Assembly (NCBI GenBank): GCA_947466005.1
Contig: CANIBV010000005.1
Span: 1 to 31,020, forward strand
Direction of reading: 5' to 3'
Source: Spartobacteria bacterium
GTDB lineage: Bacteria > Verrucomicrobiota > Verrucomicrobiia > Chthoniobacterales > UBA6821
Length of the DNA stretch: 31,020 nucleotides
The translations under genes were made by a program, and so were the position numbers. Below, piece by piece: positions 16,073 to 23,266 of this stretch (the first letter of the stretch is position 1; each line of letters begins with the position of its first letter). The notes beneath the pieces were generated by a model. That model was not told where the DNA came from. It was given only the letters and a program-made list of their open reading frames with translations, and did not search any database.

Positions 16073-16100
16073 GGCTGAAGGCTGAAGGCTGAAGGCTGAA
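16073..16100. repeat. Heptanucleotide tandem repeat (GGCTGAA x4)
   Basis: Four perfect head-to-tail copies of GGCTGAA (TTCAGCC on the other strand) lie 8 bp before the start codon of the RmlD-like gene. They occupy the place of its ribosome-binding region or core promoter. Tandem repeats of this kind can change copy number by slippage, so expression could vary. Confidence 0.85.
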
Positions 16101-16183
16101 GAAAAATCCATCCCCAGGCATTTTTACTCCTTCGGGTGTGCCTAACAGCCTATAGTCTAAAACGCTAAACGCCTCTTCCCTCT

Positions 16184-16516
16184 ATGCCTCCCACCTATCT
16201 CTGCCAACGCTGCACGGCCTGCTGCCGCTGGCCCGGCTTTGTCCGCGTGACGGAGGCAGAGGTCCTCTCTATTGCCTCTCATGTGGGCATGGAGGAGGGC
16301 GCCTTCATCCAGGAGTTCACACGCCTCCGTCCCAACCGGGGAGGGCTTGCCCTGATTGACCGAGCGGATGGAGCCTGCTTTTTCCTGAAGGGGAATGAAT
16401 GCTCCATCCAATCGGTGAAACCGCAACAGTGTAAAGATTTCCCTAATTCTTGGAATTTTCCCGGATGGCGCGAGGTCTGCGAGGCCATCGAGGTACCCGT
16501 CCGAGACGAAGCGTAG
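16184..16516 (+). CDS. YkgJ-family cysteine-cluster protein
   Basis: A 110-residue protein with the YkgJ-type metal-binding pattern: Cys7, Cys10, Cys13 and Cys14 (CQRCTACC) near the N-terminus, then Cys65, Cys73 and Cys83 in the CFFLKGNECSIQSVKPQQCKDFP block, and Cys99 at the end. Family members bind zinc or an iron-sulfur cluster; no reaction has been fixed. The KPxQCxxFP signature makes the assignment firm. It is followed after 19 bp by the enzyme I frame, which may be co-transcribed. Confidence 0.82.
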   Translation: MPPTYLCQRCTACCRWPGFVRVTEAEVLSIASHVGMEEGAFIQEFTRLRPNRGGLALIDRADGACFFLKGNECSIQSVKPQQCKDFPNSWNFPGWREVCEAIEVPVRDEA

Positions 16517-16535
16517 GTACAGGTTCAAGACAAGG

Positions 16536-18386
16536 TTGTGCATTCAGCCTTTGACCCACCTCCCTCTCTTCTATAATCCACTCTGCGTGGGTATTCGCTC
16601 GTCCAAAAGAATTAAGCTTCAGGAAGCAGCCTCCCCCCCGGGTGAGGAGAAGATCTTCCAAGGGGTGGCCGTTGCCCCGGGCATTGCCGAGGGTAAGGTG
16701 CTGATCCATTTTCAGGAGGAGGAAACGATCCCTTTCCGGGATCTTCGGGCTGGTGAATTGGATACGGAAGTCGTTCGTTTTGAGGCAGCTTTGCTTGCAA
16801 CAAGAAAGGAGCTCATGGAGCTCCAAGAGCGCCTTTCCCAGTCGGCGGGGCCGAGTGATGCAAGCATCTTTGACGCCCACCTACTGGTGCTCGAAGACCC
16901 CACCCTGATCGAGGAGGTCCTCAACGGGATCCGAAGGGAGAAACACAACGCCGAGTTTGTATTCCAAGGCGTCGTCCACAAATTCATCAAAACCCTGGCC
17001 GCCATTGATGATCCCTACCTGAGGGAGAGGGCCATCGATTTGGAGGATGTCGCCCGAAGGGTTGTCCGGCACCTCATGGGCAAATCGGGCCAGCGCCTGG
17101 CCGGCCATGATCGAAACCACATCATCGTCGCCGACGAACTAACTCCCTCCGACACCGCAACACTTAACAGGGGAAACATTGCCGGCTTTATCACCGAAAA
17201 GGGGAGCAAGACCTCCCACACGGCAATCATGGCACGCTCTCTGGGGATCCCGGCAATCGTCGGCTTGGAAGGCATCTGCAACTTCCTTGAGAACGGCAGT
17301 GTCATCCTGATGGATGGCTACAGTGGGAAGATTTTTCTGAATCCATCCCCCGCCACCCGCGAGATCTATCAGGTGCTGGCGGAGGCCAAGGAGCATATCG
17401 AGGAGGGGCTTGAGTCACTCAGAGAAAGCGATTCCTCCACGCTGGATGGGCGCCATATCACTCTCGCCGCCAACATTGAGCTTCCGGAGGAACTTGACGA
17501 GGTTGCGGCCACCGGAGCTGATGGCATCGGCCTCTACCGAACCGAGTTCCTCTATTTCAACAGAACGGTACCTCCCGATGAGGAGGAGCAGTACGCCGTG
17601 TACCGTCATGTGGCCGAGCGGATCGCCCCGCATGGAGTAATCATCCGCACGCTCGACATCGGAGGGGACAAGCCGACCGAGTGCCTCGATCTCGGTCATG
17701 AGGAAAACCCTTTCCTGGGCTGCCGGGCTATCCGCTTCTGCCTGAATAATCCCGAGATCTTCAAGACGCAGCTACGTGCCATCCTCAGGGCCGGAGTGCA
17801 TGGAAATCTCCGCATGATGTTCCCGATGATTTCTGGCCACGAGGAGCTCCTGCACGCCAAGTCACTCCTTGCGGACGCTGCCGAGGAGCTGCGCAAGCGC
17901 GGCGTTCCCTATCAGGCCGACATGGAGCTAGGGATCATGATCGAGGTGCCGAGCGCCGCCATCACTGCCGGAATGCTTGCGCGTGAAGTGAAGTTTTTTA
18001 GCATCGGGACCAATGATCTCCTCCAATACCTGATGGCCGTCGACCGTGGAAACGAGCGCATCGCCCACCTCCATGACCCGGCAAACCCGGCCGTTGTCCG
18101 CATCCTCAAGATGATCATTGATGCGGCTCATGATGAGGGCATCTGGGTCGGGGTCTGCGGCGAGTTGGCGGGTGACATCGAGTACACACCTCTTCTTATC
18201 GGGTTGGGCGTGGACGAACTCAGCGCGAGTGCCGCGCTTGTTCCCCGCGTCAAAAAAGCGATCCGAAGCCTCGATCTGGCAGCTTGCCAGGAAGTCGTCG
18301 CCCATGCTCTCTCCGGGGAACGTGCGGCGGAAATCTACGCCCGCACCACCGGGCTCGCCAGATCACGCTACCCGGACCTATTCTGA
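16536..18386 (+). CDS. ptsI: Phosphoenolpyruvate-protein phosphotransferase (PTS enzyme I)
   Basis: Enzyme I takes the phosphate from phosphoenolpyruvate and passes it to HPr. All parts are present: the N-terminal domain with FQGVAVAPGIAEGKV at about 41-55, the phosphorylated His228 in GSKTSHTAIMARS, and the PEP-binding barrel with DGIGLYRTEFLY, IIRTLDIGGDKP, the SIGTNDLLQYLMAVDR segment and active-site Cys541 in GVCGELAGD. The first 35-40 residues extend beyond the usual start. A GTG at 16587 would remove 17 of them and lies just after a promoter-like TATAAT at 16572-16577, so the true start is unsettled. No HPr or enzyme II gene is in the window, so a regulatory, non-transport PTS is possible. 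It lacks the GAF domain of PtsP. Confidence 0.93.
   Translation: MCIQPLTHLPLFYNPLCVGIRSSKRIKLQEAASPPGEEKIFQGVAVAPGIAEGKVLIHFQEEETIPFRDLRAGELDTEVVRFEAALLATRKELMELQERLSQSAGPSDASIFDAHLLVLEDPTLIEEVLNGIRREKHNAEFVFQGVVHKFIKTLAAIDDPYLRERAIDLEDVARRVVRHLMGKSGQRLAGHDRNHIIVADELTPSDTATLNRGNIAGFITEKGSKTSHTAIMARSLGIPAIVGLEGICNFLENGSVILMDGYSGKIFLNPSPATREIYQVLAEAKEHIEEGLESLRESDSSTLDGRHITLAANIELPEELDEVAATGADGIGLYRTEFLYFNRTVPPDEEEQYAVYRHVAERIAPHGVIIRTLDIGGDKPTECLDLGHEENPFLGCRAIRFCLNNPEIFKTQLRAILRAGVHGNLRMMFPMISGHEELLHAKSLLADAAEELRKRGVPYQADMELGIMIEVPSAAITAGMLAREVKFFSIGTNDLLQYLMAVDRGNERIAHLHDPANPAVVRILKMIIDAAHDEGIWVGVCGELAGDIEYTPLLIGLGVDELSASAALVPRVKKAIRSLDLAACQEVVAHALSGERAAEIYARTTGLARSRYPDLF
16551..16577 (+). 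promoter_or_regulatory. Possible sigma-70 promoter before or within the enzyme I 5' end
   Basis: TTGACC at 16551-16556 and a perfect TATAAT at 16572-16577 are separated by 15 bp, slightly short of the optimum. If used, transcription would begin near 16584 and translation could start at the GTG at 16587, downstream of the ATG at 16536. Confidence 0.35.
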
Positions 18387-18454
18387 TCTTTTGCTACCCG
18401 ATCCCTAATCCATTTTTTCCCGTCCATTTCCACAACACGCAAGCCCAACCAACA

Positions 18455-18739
18455 ATGAAGACGTTCACCTTCTTACTCGTCTCGCTGCTTCTCGCCGTGA
18501 TTTCCGGCCCAACGCTGGTTGCGGCACCGGCCGATCAATCATCAGCGACTCCGTCGTGGCAGCCCGGCACAAGCGTCCCCGCCAAGTACAAGATGATCTC
18601 TGGCTACAAGCAGCCCTTCAACGACGACCTTCAACTCCATCTCTCCAAGGGATGGATCCCCGTCGGAGGCGTTTCCGTCACCACCTGGAACAACGATCTC
18701 TTCTTTGCCCAACTCCTGAGGAAGACCTCCACGGAATAG
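18455..18739 (+). CDS. Small exported DUF1737 protein
   Basis: A 94-residue protein. Residues 1-24 form a signal peptide (FTFLLVSLLLAVISG then a small-residue cleavage site around VAA-AP). The mature part holds a DUF1737-like domain: KMISGYKQPFNDDLQLHLSKGW, then IPVGGVSVTTWN and FFAQLLRK. DUF1737 domains are short alpha/beta units of unknown function that often recognise the end of a longer protein. The frame is open upstream, but the ATG at 18455 gives a complete signal peptide and is preferred. It lies 68 bp after enzyme I and converges with the glycosyltransferase on the other strand. Confidence 0.75.
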   Translation: MKTFTFLLVSLLLAVISGPTLVAAPADQSSATPSWQPGTSVPAKYKMISGYKQPFNDDLQLHLSKGWIPVGGVSVTTWNNDLFFAQLLRKTSTE

Positions 18740-18769
18740 ACAGCGGAAAGCCCCCTGGCAATCCAGTGA

Positions 18770-19873
18770 TCAGCGGGCGGCTGCTTGGAGAATGTAGCCT
18801 GCGATGGCGCGACTGGCACCCGGTCTGGAGATCGTCCGGAGATTCTTCTTCCAGCGCTTCCAGGTCTCCCCGTCAGCCGTAAATATCTCCTCCACCGAAG
18901 CGGCAATCGTCTCGGGATAATGGGCCGCCAGGCGTCCGATACCGTGACGTTCGATCATCTCAATATTTCCCTCCTCCTGCCCGGGAACAACATGACTCAC
19001 TAGAATCGGGCATTGGGCGGCGATCGCCTCCTGGACAATCGCCCCGCCGGCCTTCCCGATGAACAGATGGTGAGAGCAGAGCAACTCGGGCACACGGTCC
19101 GTCCACCCCACCAGATGCGTCCGGGCGCCATCCGCCACCCCGGAGGCGACAAGTGCGGAATGGAGCGACTTGAGTCGCCCCGTGACGATGGTGATTTCCA
19201 CCTCCGGAAGCTCCTGCAACTTCCGAATGATGGCTATCGTATGAGCTGCCCGGGAGGAGGGAAGATAGAGGATCCGTTTGGCCCCATGAATGACGGAGTC
19301 AAGAGGGATGAGTGTCGAGAGGCGGGGGGTGACGGGAAATCCTAGCACTTGCAGTGTGTCCGGATCGACCCCCCCGTGACGGAGCGCCAAGGCCGTCTCC
19401 TCATCGGCAACAAGGAAGGTATCGCTCCCGCCGCGGTACCAAGAGGAATTGATGGCCGTTGAGTCCGTCACCATGGTCATGAAAGGCACCCCTGATGCGG
19501 CATGCCCCCTCTTCTTAAGTTCCCTGATCAGGTAGGCGTAGAGAGGGTAGGTCGAGACGATGACATCGGGTTGATATTCCTCCACCACGCGGCGGAGCGC
19601 TTCCCTGAGATTGGCCGCGAAGGGAAGGGTCGCCTCCAGTTTGCCCGGCTTATTCAGGAGGTTGAAAATGGCGCTCCAGATAAACGGCAGCTTATTGATC
19701 GCCAACCCGTAAGCGGCCTGGAGGATTTTGGTGAAGCGCGGAATCGTCTCGACGTAGACATCCGTGATCCTGACATCCACCCCGGAATGCTCGCGCAATG
19801 CCTCGGCGATGCACCGGGCGGCCGTGTTGTGGCCTTCGCCGAATCCGGCAGTGAGGATGAGGATGCGGGGCAT
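18770..19873 (-). CDS. MGDG-synthase-type glycosyltransferase (GT28)
   Basis: A 367-residue membrane-associated glycosyltransferase resembling monogalactosyldiacylglycerol synthases and UgtP-type diacylglycerol glucosyltransferases. The acceptor-side domain opens with LTAGFGEGHNTAA (about 7-19). The donor-side domain carries the hallmark GKAGGAIVQEA at 273-283 and PGQEEGN at 297-303, which bind the sugar nucleotide. It probably transfers galactose or glucose from a UDP-sugar to diacylglycerol; MurG is a more distant relative and less likely. It is the last gene of the minus-strand lipid cluster, 154 bp after the CNMT-like methyltransferase, so glycolipid formation may be linked with acyl-chain or head-group methylation. 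Confidence 0.85.
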   Translation of the reverse strand: MPRILILTAGFGEGHNTAARCIAEALREHSGVDVRITDVYVETIPRFTKILQAAYGLAINKLPFIWSAIFNLLNKPGKLEATLPFAANLREALRRVVEEYQPDVIVSTYPLYAYLIRELKKRGHAASGVPFMTMVTDSTAINSSWYRGGSDTFLVADEETALALRHGGVDPDTLQVLGFPVTPRLSTLIPLDSVIHGAKRILYLPSSRAAHTIAIIRKLQELPEVEITIVTGRLKSLHSALVASGVADGARTHLVGWTDRVPELLCSHHLFIGKAGGAIVQEAIAAQCPILVSHVVPGQEEGNIEMIERHGIGRLAAHYPETIAASVEEIFTADGETWKRWKKNLRTISRPGASRAIAGYILQAAAR

Positions 19874-20027
19874 GGGAAAAATGATGAAACGTGAAGAAGA
19901 TGCAATCAGCGGAAAATCAGCGTGCTCAGGATTCTCTTGTATCTTGGATTTCAGTATTAGGGAAAGTCAGGATTCGTCTCGGTTTTTAGACTTATTTCAG
20001 GTTTCAGCCCTCAGGTTTCAAATTCCT

Positions 20028-21062
20028 TCACTTCGTGAATAGATAATGGGAGACGATCCACTCCTCGCCCCCCCGGTACCCCCACAATTCCGCACATGAC
20101 ATAAAGAATGTGCGCCAGTAAGCGCGCCACTTGTCTACTCCGGCGAGGCCGTAGGTCCTTTCCAGAATCGGGGTGATGAGTTTCCGGTTGGCATCCATGG
20201 ACTGCAACCATGCTTCCGAAGTCCTGGCATAATGGGTTCCGTTGACCTTCCAGTGACGCTCGATTTTCAGATCATTCTGAAAGTAGAGGAGCAGGTCGTG
20301 TGATGGCATGGTGCCACCCGAGAAAAAGTAGCGGGTGATCCAGTCGGAGGGATCAGTTCCCTCGAAATGATAAGCATGCTCGCGATGGGTGAAGATATGA
20401 ACGAAGAGCTTCCCGTCCGGCTTGAGCCATCCGGCAATCCTTCGCATCAGCTCCCGGTAGTTCTTCATGTGTTCGAACATCTCCACCGAAACAGCCCTGT
20501 CGTAGGTGCCCTCCTCAGGTGGGGCAAAGGTGTTCATGTCAGCCGTGATGATCCTGATATTGTAGAGTTCGCGGCGGTGCGCCTCCGCCTCGATGTGGAG
20601 ACGCTGCGTGTAGCTGTTCGAGACGGCCGTGATGGAGGCGTTGGGGTAATGCTCCGCCATCCAGAGTGTGAGGGATCCCCAACCGCAGCCGAGCTCCAGG
20701 ATCTTTTGCCCGTCCTTCAGTTCGGCACGCTTGCAGGTAAGCTCCAGCATCGCTTCCTCGGATTCGGGAAAGGTCGTGTGCTGGGTGGCCCAGTAACCGC
20801 TGCTGTACTTCAGGCGGGGACCGAGCGCATTCAGGTAGAACTCGGTCGGGACCTGATAGTGCTGCTCGTTGGCATCGGAGGTCTTGATGGCGATCGGGGA
20901 GGCGTCGAGTCCGGAACGGAACTCCTCAAAACGGCGATCCCGTTCCTCAAGGCCTCCCCTCCCCTCCTCACGCAGCTTGACGGCGAGGAGATGGCGGATG
21001 CCGGCACGAACAGCAAAATCGGGAACCAGACCGCGGGCCAGCAGGGAATCCAGGGTGCTCAT
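20028..21062 (-). CDS. CFA-like SAM methyltransferase, coclaurine N-methyltransferase-like
   Basis: A 344-residue S-adenosylmethionine-dependent methyltransferase of the cyclopropane-fatty-acid synthase superfamily. The SAM motif is LELGCGWGS at 122-129. Preceding HYQVPTEFYLNALGPRLKYSSGYW is the substrate-lid region. Then come VEMFEHMKNY, the W-TRYFFSGGTMPSHDLLLYFQ block and the C-terminal SCAELWGYRGGEEWIVSHYLF. These blocks match plant (S)-coclaurine N-methyltransferases unusually well, better than E. coli Cfa, so the acceptor may be an amine or an acyl chain. The frame is open 34 codons further up, but the ATG at 21062 avoids overlap with the DUF1295 gene. It lies 40 bp downstream of that gene in the same operon. 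Confidence 0.85.
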   Translation of the reverse strand: MSTLDSLLARGLVPDFAVRAGIRHLLAVKLREEGRGGLEERDRRFEEFRSGLDASPIAIKTSDANEQHYQVPTEFYLNALGPRLKYSSGYWATQHTTFPESEEAMLELTCKRAELKDGQKILELGCGWGSLTLWMAEHYPNASITAVSNSYTQRLHIEAEAHRRELYNIRIITADMNTFAPPEEGTYDRAVSVEMFEHMKNYRELMRRIAGWLKPDGKLFVHIFTHREHAYHFEGTDPSDWITRYFFSGGTMPSHDLLLYFQNDLKIERHWKVNGTHYARTSEAWLQSMDANRKLITPILERTYGLAGVDKWRAYWRTFFMSCAELWGYRGGEEWIVSHYLFTK

Positions 21063-21102
21063 GAAGTGGTTTAGGAAACGGGTGATATGGTTAGAATGAA
21101 TG

Positions 21103-21891
21103 TCAGGCCTTCGGGAACCACGGAACAAAGGGGCTCGTGGTCTTCTGGTACTCCCTGTACGCATCGCCGCGGGATCGAAGCGACTGCTGCTCCGTGTAGG
21201 GAATGCCCGTTACCCTGAGCAGAAAGAAGAGCATCAGGACGGGAGCGAAGAGCGTTGTCCATCCCCAGGGGGAGGGAAACGCAAAGAGGAAGAAGGCCAC
21301 CCAGATCAGCCACTCGAAGAAATAGTTCGGGTGACGTGAATAGCGCCAGAGTCCCACCGAGCAGACTTTCCCCTTATTGGCTGCCAACGCCTTGAAGGTG
21401 GCCAACTGACGGTCGGCCAATGACTCGCCGGCGATGGCCACCAACCAGACGGCACATCCCAAAACATCCGAAAAACCGAGTTGGACGCGCGGGTCGAAGT
21501 TCGAGAGCAGAATAGGGATACTCAACACAGACAGAAGCAGCGCCTGTGCCTGGAAGAACCAGAAGAAAAAAAAGTTCTCATGACCGGCCACTGCGCGGCG
21601 AAGCTCCCGATAGCGGCTATCCTCTTCTGGGTGATGGCCCATCACCCTTTTCCAGAGATGCGCCCCCAGCCGCACACTCCAGATGATGACCATGAGCGTG
21701 ATGAGATTTTGCCTGACTGGCTCCCCATCGCCGAAGATCCGGTAAAACAATGCCAAAGGAGCGAACCCCAGCGCCCAGGCAATATCCACGATGCCGGCAT
21801 TCCGGATATGCATGGCGACCCACCAGACCGCGGCCATCAGAAGACTGGAGAGTCCAAGTCCGATCAGGAAGAGTGCCGAGGGGCTCATCAC
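21103..21891 (-). CDS. DUF1295 membrane protein, steroid-5-alpha-reductase-like
   Basis: A 262-residue polytopic membrane protein of the DUF1295 family, related to steroid 5-alpha-reductases and isoprenylcysteine methyltransferases. About six or seven hydrophobic segments are visible, and the family motif GLWRYSRHPNYFFEW lies at 180-194, where NAD(P)H or SAM is bound in relatives. A reductase acting on a lipid double bond is the likely activity. The start is GTG at 21891 (overlapping the upstream stop by 4 bp) or the next codon, ATG at 21888. The overlap implies translational coupling to the CFA-like enzyme upstream. It is sandwiched between two lipid-type methyltransferases, which suggests a joint pathway. 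Confidence 0.85.
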   Translation of the reverse strand: MMSPSALFLIGLGLSSLLMAAVWWVAMHIRNAGIVDIAWALGFAPLALFYRIFGDGEPVRQNLITLMVIIWSVRLGAHLWKRVMGHHPEEDSRYRELRRAVAGHENFFFFWFFQAQALLLSVLSIPILLSNFDPRVQLGFSDVLGCAVWLVAIAGESLADRQLATFKALAANKGKVCSVGLWRYSRHPNYFFEWLIWVAFFLFAFPSPWGWTTLFAPVLMLFFLLRVTGIPYTEQQSLRSRGDAYREYQKTTSPFVPWFPKA

Positions 21892-23174
21892 TTGGATCGG
21901 GCCGGAGTAGGCGACTTTTCCCGATGATGACCAAGATCGTAAGCAGGCGAGTGGATATCCAGATTATCTGGGCGAGTGTAAACTGCCTGCGCAACGGAGA
22001 TGTGACGGGTGCCGAAACCCGCCTCGCAGTAGCAGAGGTAATAGAGCCACTTCCGGATGAAGGCCTCGTCGTAGCCAAGAGCCCTCACCTTCGGGAGAGC
22101 TGCGGTGAAGGAGGTACGCCAATCCTTCAGCGTCTTCGCGTAGAAAGGGGTCATGTCCTCGTAATCCAGGAGATTCAGATCGCCCGTAGCATTCATTGCC
22201 TCGGTGATGCGGCGCATCGACATCAGCAACGAACCTGGAAAGATGTGCTTCTGGATGAAATCCACACCGTCGCGCAGGATCGGATACTGATTATCTGGGC
22301 AGAGGATCATCTGCAGGCCAAGCAGACCACGGGGAGCAAGCAGATCGGAGACCTTGCGAAAAAAGGTCTCCACATAGCGGTCACCCACCGCTTCGAGCAT
22401 CTCAATGGAGACGATTTTGTCGAACCGTCCCGTGAGGTCACGGTAGTCGCAGAAGACCACCTCGACGAGATCTGCAACACCCGCCGCCTCCACCCGCTCG
22501 GCGGCTTCGCGGAACTGCTCCTCGCTGATCGTTACGGCGGTCACGCGGCAACCATAGTTCTGAGCCGCGTGAATGGCAAAACCACCCCACCCGCATCCGA
22601 TCTCGAGTACCACATCATGAGGAACGAGATGGAGCTTCCGGCAGAGCTGGTCCCATTTCTTACGCTGGGCCTCCTCCATCGTCAGATCGGCTGGGTCAAA
22701 GTAAGCCGCCGAATAGGTCATCGTCGGATCAAGCCAGAGGCTGAAGAAGTCGTTCCCCAGATCGTAATGCTCGCTGATGTTATCCCGGCTCTTGCGATGG
22801 CTGTTGGGACGCATCGCATGGGCAATGCGGTTGATCGCGCCCAGCAGGTCAAAGGCCCCCGGGCGATACGAGCCCTTGGTACGGATCCCGGCAAGGTAAT
22901 CCCCGTTGAGGATGAACCACGCGAGCGTTTTGGTGAGATCACCCGTCTCCCATTCCTCCGCGAGGTAGGATTCGGCAAATCCGATCGGTCCAAAGTGGAC
23001 GCAGCGACGGTAGAAATTCTCGTCAGTCACGGTTAACTCCGCCTGGAGTTCCTTACCCAGACCGCCAAAGAGACGGCGGGAACCACCCGGCATCGTGAAC
23101 TTCAACTCCCCACGACGCGCTCGCGTGAAGGCATCGAGGACAAGCTTTCGGTAAAATTTATCGGTGAATGCCAT
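21888..23174 (-). CDS. cfa: Cyclopropane-fatty-acyl-phospholipid synthase-family methyltransferase
   Basis: A 428-residue CFA-synthase-family enzyme, which transfers a methylene or methyl group from S-adenosylmethionine to the double bond of phospholipid acyl chains. An N-terminal lipid-binding domain (about 1-115) precedes ISEHYDLGNDFFSLWLDPTMTYSAAYF at 133-159. The SAM motif LEIGCGWGG is at 190-198, followed by the IEMLEAVG acid motif, the FIQKHIFPG segment and the C-terminal YYLCYCEAGFGTR with the conserved Cys. The segment equivalent to E. coli LLHTIG reads LGLQMILCPD, so the catalytic His of classical Cfa is not obvious, as in subgroups that make methylated or otherwise modified chains. 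It is first of the cfa - DUF1295 - methyltransferase operon. Confidence 0.88.
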   Translation of the reverse strand: MAFTDKFYRKLVLDAFTRARRGELKFTMPGGSRRLFGGLGKELQAELTVTDENFYRRCVHFGPIGFAESYLAEEWETGDLTKTLAWFILNGDYLAGIRTKGSYRPGAFDLLGAINRIAHAMRPNSHRKSRDNISEHYDLGNDFFSLWLDPTMTYSAAYFDPADLTMEEAQRKKWDQLCRKLHLVPHDVVLEIGCGWGGFAIHAAQNYGCRVTAVTISEEQFREAAERVEAAGVADLVEVVFCDYRDLTGRFDKIVSIEMLEAVGDRYVETFFRKVSDLLAPRGLLGLQMILCPDNQYPILRDGVDFIQKHIFPGSLLMSMRRITEAMNATGDLNLLDYEDMTPFYAKTLKDWRTSFTAALPKVRALGYDEAFIRKWLYYLCYCEAGFGTRHISVAQAVYTRPDNLDIHSPAYDLGHHREKSPTPARSK

Positions 23175-23266
23175 GAGCGTTCCAGTCTGTGGACCTTTCT
23201 TATCTTACACGGGGATCATTTCCGCCAGCCTGCGTTTTTTTGAGTTACGGTTGGGACGCCTTGATC

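Noticed and set aside
21750..23036. 428-codon open plus-strand frame opposite the CFA-like gene
   Set aside because: It is antisense to a clearly conserved methyltransferase and shows no motif of its own.
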